Positions 18,423-27,045 of a stretch of DNA of 34,752 nt are shown here, in pieces; positions within the stretch are counted from its first letter, which is position 1; every line of letters starts with the position of its first letter. A program made the translations under genes and the position numbers. Location: assembly GCA_018672145.1 (NCBI GenBank), contig JABHGH010000082.1, positions 1 to 34,752 on the forward strand, in the 5' to 3' direction. The notes beneath the pieces are model-generated. The model was not told where the DNA came from, searched no databases, and worked only from the letters and a program-made list of their open reading frames with translations. Source of the DNA: Flavobacteriaceae bacterium. GTDB lineage: Bacteria; Bacteroidota; Bacteroidia; Flavobacteriales; Flavobacteriaceae.

Positions 18423-18676
18423 ACCAAGTGAAGGGGGAAACGATAACTTTTGATAGTGCCGTCAGTTGGGTTAGCGATCATCATCAACATATCCCTATGG
18501 ATGATTTATTACGATTGTATGCGTATTACAAAGTCGCAAAAGGAAATGAAGCCAAACCCAATAACGATAAGCCCATCGTAAGTGCATTTAAGTCAAATGC
18601 GCTCATGCAAGTTGGTCATTTACCAAAGGAAATTGCTGAGAAAAAATATACAGAGTTAGTCCGTCAACTCATGTAG
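18419..18676 (+). CDS. Acyl-CoA-binding protein (ACBP-like)
   Basis: 85 aa, GTG start overlapping the psd stop. LLRLYAYYKVAKGNEAKPNNDKP resembles the ACBP LYxxYKQAT-G signature. Confidence 0.75.
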   Translation: MNQVKGETITFDSAVSWVSDHHQHIPMDDLLRLYAYYKVAKGNEAKPNNDKPIVSAFKSNALMQVGHLPKEIAEKKYTELVRQLM

Positions 18677-18681
18677 TTATA

Positions 18682-21306
18682 TTATCGCTGAAGCTGTGCG
18701 AGCTGCTGCTCAATATGCTTTATTTTTTCATGCGCATCGCTCTCCTTTTTTCTTTCAACAGCTACAACACTCTCAGGTGCATTATCCACAAAGCGAGAAT
18801 TGCTCAACTTTTTTTGAACACTTTGCAAGAATCCCTTTTGATAGCTTAACTCTTCTTCTAATTTGCGCATTTCCTCCACAGGGTTATCCAAAGAAAAAGG
18901 CATAAAATAAGCTGAAGTGCCTACACGGAACGAAAGAACTTGCTCAGGCATTTCTTTCGCAACAGTACATGAATCAATACTAGCCAGCTTACAAACCACT
19001 TGTTCATAATAATCCACTTGTTTTGTTTCTTCAATAAGTTGAAGCGGGGTTTTCATGGGGATGTTTTTTTGCATACGAATTGCACGAATTGAAGACACCA
19101 TTTCCATTGTGTGAGAAAAAATACGCAAAACATTTTCGTTCACTTTTTCTGATTTTGGCCACGAAGAAACAATCAGTGCTTCTTCTGCCGATCGTGTTCC
19201 CAAAACATGCCACAGTTCCTCTGACAAGAATGGCATAAACGGGTGAAGTAATCGTAAGTTGTTTTCAAAAATTTCAACAACTTCAGCGTGAGTTTGACTG
19301 TCAATCGGCTTCCCGTATGAAGGCTTGACTAGCTCCAATAACCATGAACAGAAATCATCCCAAATCAATTTGTAAATACTCATCAACGCATCAGAAATTC
19401 TGTATTTATCAAAATGATCATTTACAATTGTGAGTTCTTTCTGGAACTTGTATTTATACCATTCTATGCCTTGTTTTGCCACACTGTCTTGTGAAATCGA
19501 ATCGTCGATTTCCCACCCTTGAAGCAAGCGGTGTGCATTCCAGATTTTATTAGCAAAATTTTTCCCTTGTTGGCACAGCGCTTCATCAAAAAGAAGATCG
19601 TTTCCGGCAGCAGAACTGAGAAGCAAGCCCACACGAACACTATCAGCACCATATTTGTCGATAAGCCCTAAGGCATTTGGAGAGTTTCCAAGTTGCTTGG
19701 ACATTTTTCTTCCTTGATTGTCTCGTACCAATCCCGTTAAATAAACATTTTGAAAGGGTTGTGCATCACGAAAAGTATATCCCGACATAATCATTCTAGC
19801 AACCCAGAAAAACAAAATATCAGGTCCGGTGACTAGGTCTTGTGTGGGGTAATAATATTGAACCTCATCATTGTCTGGGTTTCGAATTCCGTCAAAAACA
19901 GATATCGGCCATAGCCATGACGAAAACCAAGTGTCTAGCACATCCTCATCTTGCGTAAGGTCTGCAATGGACAAGGTTGGGTTGTTTGTTTTAACGCGTG
20001 CTTTCTCAACCGCTTTCTCTTGCGTTAAGGCAACCACAAAATCTTGTTTGTCAGGGCCATAGTAGTAAGCAGGGATTTGCTGACCCCACCATAATTGTCG
20101 AGAAATATTCCAATCTCGAATATTACTCATCCAATGCCGGTATGTGTTCATGAATTTTTTTGGAAACAATTTTACTGTCCCATCCTCTACTGCTGAAAGT
20201 GCAGGCTTCGCCAATTGCTCCATTTTTAAAAACCACTGATCGGAAAGTCTTGGCTCTACAACGGCTTTGGTGCGTTCCGACAAACCAACTTTATGAGTGT
20301 GTGGTTTGGTGCTCACCAATTCTCCTGACTTTTCTAGCTCTTTCACAATCAGCTTTCGGGCATGAAAACGGTCTTTACCCTCAAGGTGTAATCCTTCTTT
20401 ATTTAAGGTTCCGTCTGGGTTAAAAATATCAACAAAAGCAAGATTGTGTTTATCCCCTAATGCCTTGTCGTTTTCGTCGTGGGCAGGTGTGACCTTTAGA
20501 CAACCTGTCCCAAATTCTATATCCACATAATCATCAATAATAATCGGAACTTCACGCTCAACAATCGGAACAATAACCTTTTTGCCATGAAGATGCTTAA
20601 ACCTTTCATCTTCGGGGTGGATTGCCACAGCAGTGTCTCCCATGAGGGTTTCTGGTCGTGTGGTCGCTATTGTGATTTTTTCCTCACTTCCTACAACTCG
20701 ATAGGCAATATGATAGAGGTTTCCTTGCTTTTCTTCGTGAATAACCTCTTCATCAGACAGCGTAGTTTGTGCCTCTGGATCCCAGTTGACCATACGATAC
20801 CCACGATAAATCAATCCTCGCTCATACAAGTCAACAAAGACTTGTAAAACAGATTCTGTCATTTCGGGATCAAGTGTAAATTTGGTGCGATCCCAGTCGC
20901 AAGAACATCCAAGTTTTTTAAGTTGATCGAGAATAATGCCCCCATGGTCATCTGTCCATTGCCAAGCATGTCCCAGAAACTCATCCCTTGATAAGTCTTC
21001 TTTTTTTACACCTTCATTGGCAAGCTTTTGAACCACTTTGGCTTCTGTTGCAATCGATGCATGATCGGTGCCAGGAACCCAGCACGCATTGAAACCAAGC
21101 ATTCGAGCACGTCGAATCAACACATCTTGCAGGGTGTTGTTCATCATATGTCCCATGTGAAGAACGCCAGTTACGTTTGGGGGTGGAATCACAATTGTGT
21201 ATGGTCTTCGTTCGTCGGGCTGTGAATGGAAATACTTGTGCTCAAGCCAATAGGAATACCACTTTTCAGCGATTTGATTGGCGTTTAATTTTTCGGGTGA
21301 ACCCAT
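18682..21306 (-). CDS. valS: Valyl-tRNA synthetase
   Basis: Class I signatures PPPNVTGVLHMGHMMNNTLQD and KMSKQLGNSPN; ATTRPETLMGDTAVAIHPED editing domain. Confidence 0.98.
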   Translation of the reverse strand: MGSPEKLNANQIAEKWYSYWLEHKYFHSQPDERRPYTIVIPPPNVTGVLHMGHMMNNTLQDVLIRRARMLGFNACWVPGTDHASIATEAKVVQKLANEGVKKEDLSRDEFLGHAWQWTDDHGGIILDQLKKLGCSCDWDRTKFTLDPEMTESVLQVFVDLYERGLIYRGYRMVNWDPEAQTTLSDEEVIHEEKQGNLYHIAYRVVGSEEKITIATTRPETLMGDTAVAIHPEDERFKHLHGKKVIVPIVEREVPIIIDDYVDIEFGTGCLKVTPAHDENDKALGDKHNLAFVDIFNPDGTLNKEGLHLEGKDRFHARKLIVKELEKSGELVSTKPHTHKVGLSERTKAVVEPRLSDQWFLKMEQLAKPALSAVEDGTVKLFPKKFMNTYRHWMSNIRDWNISRQLWWGQQIPAYYYGPDKQDFVVALTQEKAVEKARVKTNNPTLSIADLTQDEDVLDTWFSSWLWPISVFDGIRNPDNDEVQYYYPTQDLVTGPDILFFWVARMIMSGYTFRDAQPFQNVYLTGLVRDNQGRKMSKQLGNSPNALGLIDKYGADSVRVGLLLSSAAGNDLLFDEALCQQGKNFANKIWNAHRLLQGWEIDDSISQDSVAKQGIEWYKYKFQKELTIVNDHFDKYRISDALMSIYKLIWDDFCSWLLELVKPSYGKPIDSQTHAEVVEIFENNLRLLHPFMPFLSEELWHVLGTRSAEEALIVSSWPKSEKVNENVLRIFSHTMEMVSSIRAIRMQKNIPMKTPLQLIEETKQVDYYEQVVCKLASIDSCTVAKEMPEQVLSFRVGTSAYFMPFSLDNPVEEMRKLEEELSYQKGFLQSVQKKLSNSRFVDNAPESVVAVERKKESDAHEKIKHIEQQLAQLQR

Positions 21307-21415
21307 GAAAAGCTTGATTAGTCGATTGAATCACAAAAGTAGCTAACAACACTTGATAAAAAAAGCCATCGGCAATGTGAAGTAGTTTTTTGTATATTTA
21401 ACAAAAATAAACCAC

Positions 21416-21799
21416 ATGAAATCAACACATCTTATCTTACTATTAGCTGTTTGTTTTTGTACCATTCAGGTATTAGGTCAAGCCGAGATTACATTTGATA
21501 CAGATGTCATTGACTACGGTACCATCAACAAGGGTGAAGATGGCATTCGTTCATTTAAGTTTACCAATACAGGGTCTGCAGCATTATTCATTACACAGGT
21601 GCGTTCGTCTTGCGGTTGTACAATTCCAAAGAAACCTACTGACTCCATTATGCCAGGCGAAGAAGACTTTATTGAAGTAAAATATGACACCAATCGGGTT
21701 GGTCCAATCCGAAAAACCATCACGGTTACCTCTAACGCAAGCACAGCTGTTGTGGCTCTGAAGATAAAAGGCACAATTATTGAGCCTGAGGAACAATAA
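21416..21799 (+). CDS. Secreted DUF1573-domain protein
   Basis: Signal peptide plus ITFDTDVIDYGTINKGEDGIRSFKFTNTGSAALFITQVRSSCGCTIPKKP. Confidence 0.9.
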   Translation: MKSTHLILLLAVCFCTIQVLGQAEITFDTDVIDYGTINKGEDGIRSFKFTNTGSAALFITQVRSSCGCTIPKKPTDSIMPGEEDFIEVKYDTNRVGPIRKTITVTSNASTAVVALKIKGTIIEPEEQ

Positions 21800-21876
21800 G
21801 TTTTTCGATGCTTTTTCCGTTTACACCATCTTTGCATCTCTGTAAATTTCGCATATTTGTAATTCAAATTTGAGCT

Positions 21877-23091
21877 ATGCCTAAAATTTCGTTGAAAGGG
21901 ATGAATCTACCCACTTCTCCCATTCGAAAGTTAACAAATGATGCAGAATCAGCTAAGGCCAAGGGAATAGAGGTCATCCACCTCAACATTGGACAGCCAG
22001 ATGTCCGTACTCCGCAAAAAGCACTACAAGCTATTCAGACTTTTAACGAAGATGTGTTAGCCTATGGTCCGTCAGAGGGCTCTTTAACATACCGTGAAAA
22101 AATGTGTGATTACTACGCACAACACAAAATTGATGTAGAGCCAGAAAATATCCTTGTGACAACTGGAGCAAGCGAGGCCATCATTATGACTTTGGATTGC
22201 ATTACCAACGAAGGTGATGAACTCATTATTCCGGAGCCTTTTTATGCAAATTACGATACTTTTGCCGCTGCTTGTGGCGTAAAAGTAGTTCCTGTTCCTT
22301 CTAGTATTGATAATGATTTTGCACTTCCCGACATTTCAGATATTTCAGCTCTAATCAACGATAAAACACGAGCTATTTTTATTTGTAATCCAAATAATCC
22401 TACGGGCTATGTTTATAATCAAGAAGAGCTCAGTGCCTTGGCGGATCTAGTGAAGGAATACGACATCTTCCTTATTGTTGATGAGGTATACAGAGAGTTT
22501 ATTTATGATGACATCGAACATGTTTCTGTATTGACACTCCCTGGTTTGGAGGAGCATGCTATTCTTGTCGATTCAATGTCCAAAAGATACAGTATGTGCG
22601 GAGCACGTATTGGCTGTTTGGTTTCTAAAAATAAAGCTGTGATGGAAGCCGCTCTAAAATTTGCGCAATCACGACTATCGCCACCGGCACTAGGACTACA
22701 CGCTGCCGAGGCAGCAATGGACGAACCGATGAGCTATTTAAAAGAAGTTATAGCTATCTATCATGAAAGAAGAAATACACTCGTAGAGGCTATAGGCAAG
22801 ATTCCTGGAGTTGTGGTTAGTGTTCCTAGAGGTGCTTTTTATTGCCTGGTACAACTTCCTGTTGATGATACCGATTCTTTTGCAAAATGGCTGTTAACAT
22901 CCTACTCTCAAAAAGGGAAAACTTTAATGGTCGCACCAGCCTCTGGATTTTATGGCAATCGCAAGTTAGGAAAATCGTTGATTCGTATTGCCTTTGTGTT
23001 GGATCGTCAGAAACTAAAAGAAAGTGCGGCTATTCTTGAGGGTGCTCTCAGCGTATACCCACACACTCTCAAAGCCAAAATCATTCAATGA
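21877..23091 (+). CDS. Pyridoxal-phosphate aminotransferase, class I/II
   Basis: GQPDVRTP, NPNNPTGYVYNQEEL and PLP-lysine region DSMSKRYSMCGARIG. Confidence 0.93.
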   Translation: MPKISLKGMNLPTSPIRKLTNDAESAKAKGIEVIHLNIGQPDVRTPQKALQAIQTFNEDVLAYGPSEGSLTYREKMCDYYAQHKIDVEPENILVTTGASEAIIMTLDCITNEGDELIIPEPFYANYDTFAAACGVKVVPVPSSIDNDFALPDISDISALINDKTRAIFICNPNNPTGYVYNQEELSALADLVKEYDIFLIVDEVYREFIYDDIEHVSVLTLPGLEEHAILVDSMSKRYSMCGARIGCLVSKNKAVMEAALKFAQSRLSPPALGLHAAEAAMDEPMSYLKEVIAIYHERRNTLVEAIGKIPGVVVSVPRGAFYCLVQLPVDDTDSFAKWLLTSYSQKGKTLMVAPASGFYGNRKLGKSLIRIAFVLDRQKLKESAAILEGALSVYPHTLKAKIIQ

Positions 23092-24101
23092 TACATCAAG
23101 ACGTTTCGCTTAAAACATACAATAGTTTTGGAGTCGCTGCAGATGCTTCGCTTTTTGCAGTAGCAAAATCAGTTGATGACCTTCAGACAATTTTACGCGA
23201 TCAACGTTTTGCCTCAGCTTGGATTTTGGGAGGTGGTAGCAATACTCTGTTTTGCAAAACCCCTCGACAACCCATACTCCATGTGGATATTCCAGGGCTC
23301 GATGTGATCACTGAAGAAGGGAATGAGGTTGTTATTCGTGTTGGCGCAGGCGTAAACTGGCACGAACTTGTTATGTGGTCACTAGATCGTGGATATGGTG
23401 GCTTAGAAAACTTGGCCCTTATTCCGGGAAATGTAGGTGCTGCACCGATACAAAATATTGGTGCCTATGGCGTCGAACTCAAAGATGTTTTTGAACACTG
23501 TACGTTGGTCTTTAGAGAAACCCAAGACATACAGGTTTTTTCTAAAGCAGATTGCCAATTTGGGTATAGAGACTCTATATTCAAAGGTGAACTCAAAAAC
23601 AAAACGGTGATCACTGAAGTCTGTTTTCGATTGCAAAAATCCAACTATAACTTACAAACGTCCTATGGCGCAATTGAACAACAGCTCGCAGAACAAAACC
23701 ATCATTTGCTAACCCCTAAAGATGTAGCAAATGCTGTGATTGCGATACGCACACGAAAACTCCCTGATCCCAAAAAGCTGGGGAATGCGGGGAGCTTCTT
23801 CAAAAACCCCATTGTAGAGGATAAAACATTTTGGAAACTCAAGGAATCTCATCCTGAAATCCCACATTTCAAGCTCGCTAACGACAGCTATAAAATTCCC
23901 GCTGCGTGGATTATCGAACAAGTAGGGCTTAAAGGAACTCGAGAAGGTGATGTTGGAACACATGAAAATCATGCGTTGGTTTTGGTTAACTATGGAAACG
24001 CAAGTGGACAGGAAATCACTGATTTTAGCAAAAAAATACAAAACGAAGTGCAAAAGCATTTTGGGATTACACTCACACCAGAAGTCCATTTCTGCTGTTA
24101 A
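23088..24101 (+). CDS. murB: UDP-N-acetylmuramate dehydrogenase
   Basis: LKTYNSFGV, ILGGGSNTLF, IPGNVGAAPIQNIGAYGVELKD, GYRDSIFK and GNAGSFFKNPIV motifs. 4-bp overlap with the aminotransferase gene. Confidence 0.97.
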   Translation: MIHQDVSLKTYNSFGVAADASLFAVAKSVDDLQTILRDQRFASAWILGGGSNTLFCKTPRQPILHVDIPGLDVITEEGNEVVIRVGAGVNWHELVMWSLDRGYGGLENLALIPGNVGAAPIQNIGAYGVELKDVFEHCTLVFRETQDIQVFSKADCQFGYRDSIFKGELKNKTVITEVCFRLQKSNYNLQTSYGAIEQQLAEQNHHLLTPKDVANAVIAIRTRKLPDPKKLGNAGSFFKNPIVEDKTFWKLKESHPEIPHFKLANDSYKIPAAWIIEQVGLKGTREGDVGTHENHALVLVNYGNASGQEITDFSKKIQNEVQKHFGITLTPEVHFCC

Positions 24102-24116
24102 TACTATCTTTATAGC

Positions 24117-24326
24117 ATGAAACTCTTTTTACTTACTGTTTTACTTGTTGGACTTGCGTTTGCAGGGATTGCCATTAAAATATGGGCAAAGAAAGATGGC
24201 GAATTTGCGGGGACTTGCGCAAGCCAAAGTCCTTTTCTAAACAAAGAAGGCGAACCCTGTGGTTTGTGTGGCAAAATGCCGGATCAACAGGCCAACTGCG
24301 ACACTCCCAAACCACAACACAATTAA
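24117..24326 (+). CDS. Small membrane or secreted protein with a Cys-rich tail
   Basis: 69 aa: one TM segment then KIWAKKDGEFAGTCASQSPFLNKEGEPCGLCGKMPDQQANCD. Box TATCTTTA lies 4 nt before the ATG. Confidence 0.75.
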   Translation: MKLFLLTVLLVGLAFAGIAIKIWAKKDGEFAGTCASQSPFLNKEGEPCGLCGKMPDQQANCDTPKPQHN

Positions 24327-24359
24327 CATTCATTTTTAGATTTGTTATTTTTAGCATCT

Positions 24360-24920
24360 GTGAAGTTGCAACAAAAAGAAATTACCGAACTTATTCATGC
24401 TGCCAAACGTGGAGATCAACATGCATTTCGACAATTGCTGGACCTACATTGGAACGAACTCTATGGCTTTTTGATTAAGCGCACAGAAAACGACAATGAC
24501 GCCGAGGATTTGTGTTTGCAAGCTTTTTCCAAAGCATTTGACAAAATCGATTTATATAATCAAGATTACTCTTTTGCCACTTGGCTCACATCAATTGCCA
24601 AAAACTTACATGTCGATATATTGCGTAAAGAAAAAATTCGAACTCACAAATCTAGTACTACAGATGAAATCGCCAAAGAGTTGATTGATGAAACACTAGG
24701 ACCCGAAGACCAACTCATTCGATCCCAAAATCTAGATAAACTTTTGGAGCAAATCCGGACGCTCAAACCGATGTATAGAGACATCATTCAACTTCGTTTT
24801 TTTCAAGAACTCAGTCATAAAGAAATCGCTGCGCAATTAAGTCTATCGGTAAGTAACGTAAAGGTTAGGCTTTTACGTGCCAAAAAACTAATGGCCATAA
24901 TCATCAAAGAACAAAAATGA
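24360..24920 (+). CDS. ECF-type sigma-70 family RNA polymerase sigma factor
   Basis: Region 2 (HAFRQLLDLHWNELYGFLIKRTENDNDAEDLCLQAFSKAFDKIDLY) and region 4 (MYRDIIQLRFFQELSHKEIAAQLSLSVSNVKVRLLRAKKLM). GTG start at 24360 inferred. Confidence 0.92.
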   Translation: MKLQQKEITELIHAAKRGDQHAFRQLLDLHWNELYGFLIKRTENDNDAEDLCLQAFSKAFDKIDLYNQDYSFATWLTSIAKNLHVDILRKEKIRTHKSSTTDEIAKELIDETLGPEDQLIRSQNLDKLLEQIRTLKPMYRDIIQLRFFQELSHKEIAAQLSLSVSNVKVRLLRAKKLMAIIIKEQK

Positions 24921-26131
24921 ATACCTTTAAAAAATTAGGTCCTGGACTATTGTTTGCAGGAGCAGCAATCGGAGTTTCCCATTTGGTTCAATCTACACGT
25001 GCTGGCGCCGACCATGGCTTAGGTTTGCTTTGGGTATTACTTTTGGTCAACTTTTTTAAATATCCCTTTTTCCAATTTGGCCCACGCTATGCCCTTGCGA
25101 CAGGTGAGAGTTTGCTCGCTGGTTATGCAAAACTTGGTCGGGGGGTTATCCTCACTTATTTTGTGCTTACACTAGCCACTATGTTCACCATTCAAACGGC
25201 CGTCACAATTGTAACGGCAGGTCTTGCTGTTGAGCTCTTTGGCATCTCATCAAATATCGTCTTATGGAGTGTGATCATCACAATGCTGTGTGTCACCACC
25301 CTCTCCTTTGGGCGTTTTGGATTATTGGATCGTGGCATGAAAATAATTATCGTCATCCTAAGCATTAGCACACTTATTGCTGTGACCCTAGCCTTTGATC
25401 AACCGCATAATCTAAACTGGAAACAAGTTCTTCCAACATCAACCGCAGGTGTCACTTTCCTTATTGCGTTCATGGGTTGGATGCCTGGTCCACTCGACAT
25501 ATCGGTATGGCATTCTTTGTGGTCAATTGAAAAGAAAAAGCAAAATAAAGAATTGACATTCAAAGAAAGTTTATTTGATTTCAATGTAGGTTTTGTTACT
25601 ACGATTGTTCTCGGAATCTGTTTTGTTTTTTTAGGTGCATTTGTCATGTTTGATAGTAACGTTGGTTTTTCAAAAGGAGGCGGTGCTTTTGCGCAACAAT
25701 TGATTGCGCTTTATACCAGCAGTTTGGGTGATAGCGCATATTGGCTTATCGGAATAGCGGCTTTTACAACAATGTTTAGCACCACGTTAACCACACTAGA
25801 CGCTTCGCCACGAGCAATGGCTAAAACCGCTCAAATCTTGCGATTACCAATCATCACTTCGTCCTATATCTTTTGGATTATTGTCTTGGCATTGGGCACT
25901 TGTATGATTTTCTTTTTCTTATTATCAAACATGGGGCTACTGGTAGAAATCGCTACGATTCTCTCCTTTATCACAGCTCCCTTTTATGCATTAATGAACT
26001 ATTTGCTTGTCTCTGGAAAACATATGCCTGTTGCCCATCGACCAAATATGGGGATGCAAGTCTGGTCTTGGGCAGGCATGCTCTTTTTGAGCGGATTTAC
26101 AGTTTGGTACTTGAGAACTTTACTGTTTTAG
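24917..26131 (+). CDS. Nramp-superfamily transporter of a non-canonical clade
   Basis: Polytopic 404 aa; GPGLLFAGAAIGVSHLVQSTRAGADHG at TM1 and WMPGPLDISVWHSLW at TM6. ATGA overlap with the sigma gene. Confidence 0.85.
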   Translation: MNTFKKLGPGLLFAGAAIGVSHLVQSTRAGADHGLGLLWVLLLVNFFKYPFFQFGPRYALATGESLLAGYAKLGRGVILTYFVLTLATMFTIQTAVTIVTAGLAVELFGISSNIVLWSVIITMLCVTTLSFGRFGLLDRGMKIIIVILSISTLIAVTLAFDQPHNLNWKQVLPTSTAGVTFLIAFMGWMPGPLDISVWHSLWSIEKKKQNKELTFKESLFDFNVGFVTTIVLGICFVFLGAFVMFDSNVGFSKGGGAFAQQLIALYTSSLGDSAYWLIGIAAFTTMFSTTLTTLDASPRAMAKTAQILRLPIITSSYIFWIIVLALGTCMIFFFLLSNMGLLVEIATILSFITAPFYALMNYLLVSGKHMPVAHRPNMGMQVWSWAGMLFLSGFTVWYLRTLLF

Positions 26132-26133
26132 TG

Positions 26134-26141
26134 TATCTTTG
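26134..26141 (+). promoter_or_regulatory. lipA promoter -7 box TATCTTTG
   Basis: TAnnTTTG match with TTG at 26111-26113 (20-bp spacer); 9 nt before ATG 26151. Confidence 0.65.
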
Positions 26142-26150
26142 TGGTGTTCT

Positions 26151-27026
26151 ATGAAAACTGAAACGCTCAAACAAAAAACCAAGCACACGCCAAAGCCTAA
26201 ATGGCTAAGGGTCAAGCTACCTACAGGAAAGAAATACACCGAACTTAGAGGACTGGTTGACAAATACAATCTCCATACCATTTGCACCTCGGGTAGCTGT
26301 CCTAACATGGGTGAATGTTGGGGAGAAGGCACTGCAACCTTTATGATTTTGGGGAACATATGTACGCGCTCTTGTGGATTTTGTGGTGTGCAAACTGGTC
26401 GTCCTGAGACTGTAGATTGGGCAGAACCAGAAAAGGTAGCACGCTCCATCAAAATCATGAAAATAAAGCACGCTGTACTTACTTCAGTTGATCGAGATGA
26501 CTTAGCTGATATGGGTTCTATCTTATGGGCAGAAACTGTTCAAGCGGTTCGTCGTTTGAGCCCTGGAACAACCATGGAAACCCTGCTTCCAGATTTTCAA
26601 GGAATTGAAAAACATATTGATCGAATTGTAGCTGTCATGCCTGAAGTGATATCACATAACATGGAAACCGTTCGTAGACTGACAAGGGAAGTGCGTATTC
26701 AAGCAAAATACGATCGTAGCTTAAAAGTTCTACGATACCTTAAACAGGCAGGGGCTCGCCGTACAAAATCGGGTATCATGCTCGGATTGGGTGAAACAGA
26801 AGAAGAGGTTTTACAAACTCTTCGCGATCTGCGTGATGCTGATGTAGACATCGTGACCATTGGTCAGTACCTACAACCATCAAAAAAGCATTTGCCAGTT
26901 AAGGAGTTTATCACCCCCGATCAGTTTAGAAAATATGAAGTGTTTGGGAAAGAAATGGGCTTCAGACATATTGAAAGTGGCGCGCTTGTACGCTCATCCT
27001 ACAAAGCACACAAACATATTAATTAG
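26151..27026 (+). CDS. lipA: Lipoyl synthase (radical SAM)
   Basis: CTSGSCPNMGECWGEGTATFMILGNICTRSCGFCGVQTG carries both [4Fe-4S] cysteine motifs. ATG 26151 preferred over the TTG at 26139. Confidence 0.97.
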   Translation: MKTETLKQKTKHTPKPKWLRVKLPTGKKYTELRGLVDKYNLHTICTSGSCPNMGECWGEGTATFMILGNICTRSCGFCGVQTGRPETVDWAEPEKVARSIKIMKIKHAVLTSVDRDDLADMGSILWAETVQAVRRLSPGTTMETLLPDFQGIEKHIDRIVAVMPEVISHNMETVRRLTREVRIQAKYDRSLKVLRYLKQAGARRTKSGIMLGLGETEEEVLQTLRDLRDADVDIVTIGQYLQPSKKHLPVKEFITPDQFRKYEVFGKEMGFRHIESGALVRSSYKAHKHIN

Positions 27027-27045
27027 GTAAAACACAATATTGTTT

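Noticed and set aside
23709-24089. 126-aa minus-strand ORF within murB
   Set aside because: Antisense to well-supported murB.
26120-26471. Minus-strand ORFs (112 aa, 84 aa) over the lipA start
   Set aside because: They cover the lipA Fe-S motif region on the opposite strand; shadow ORFs.
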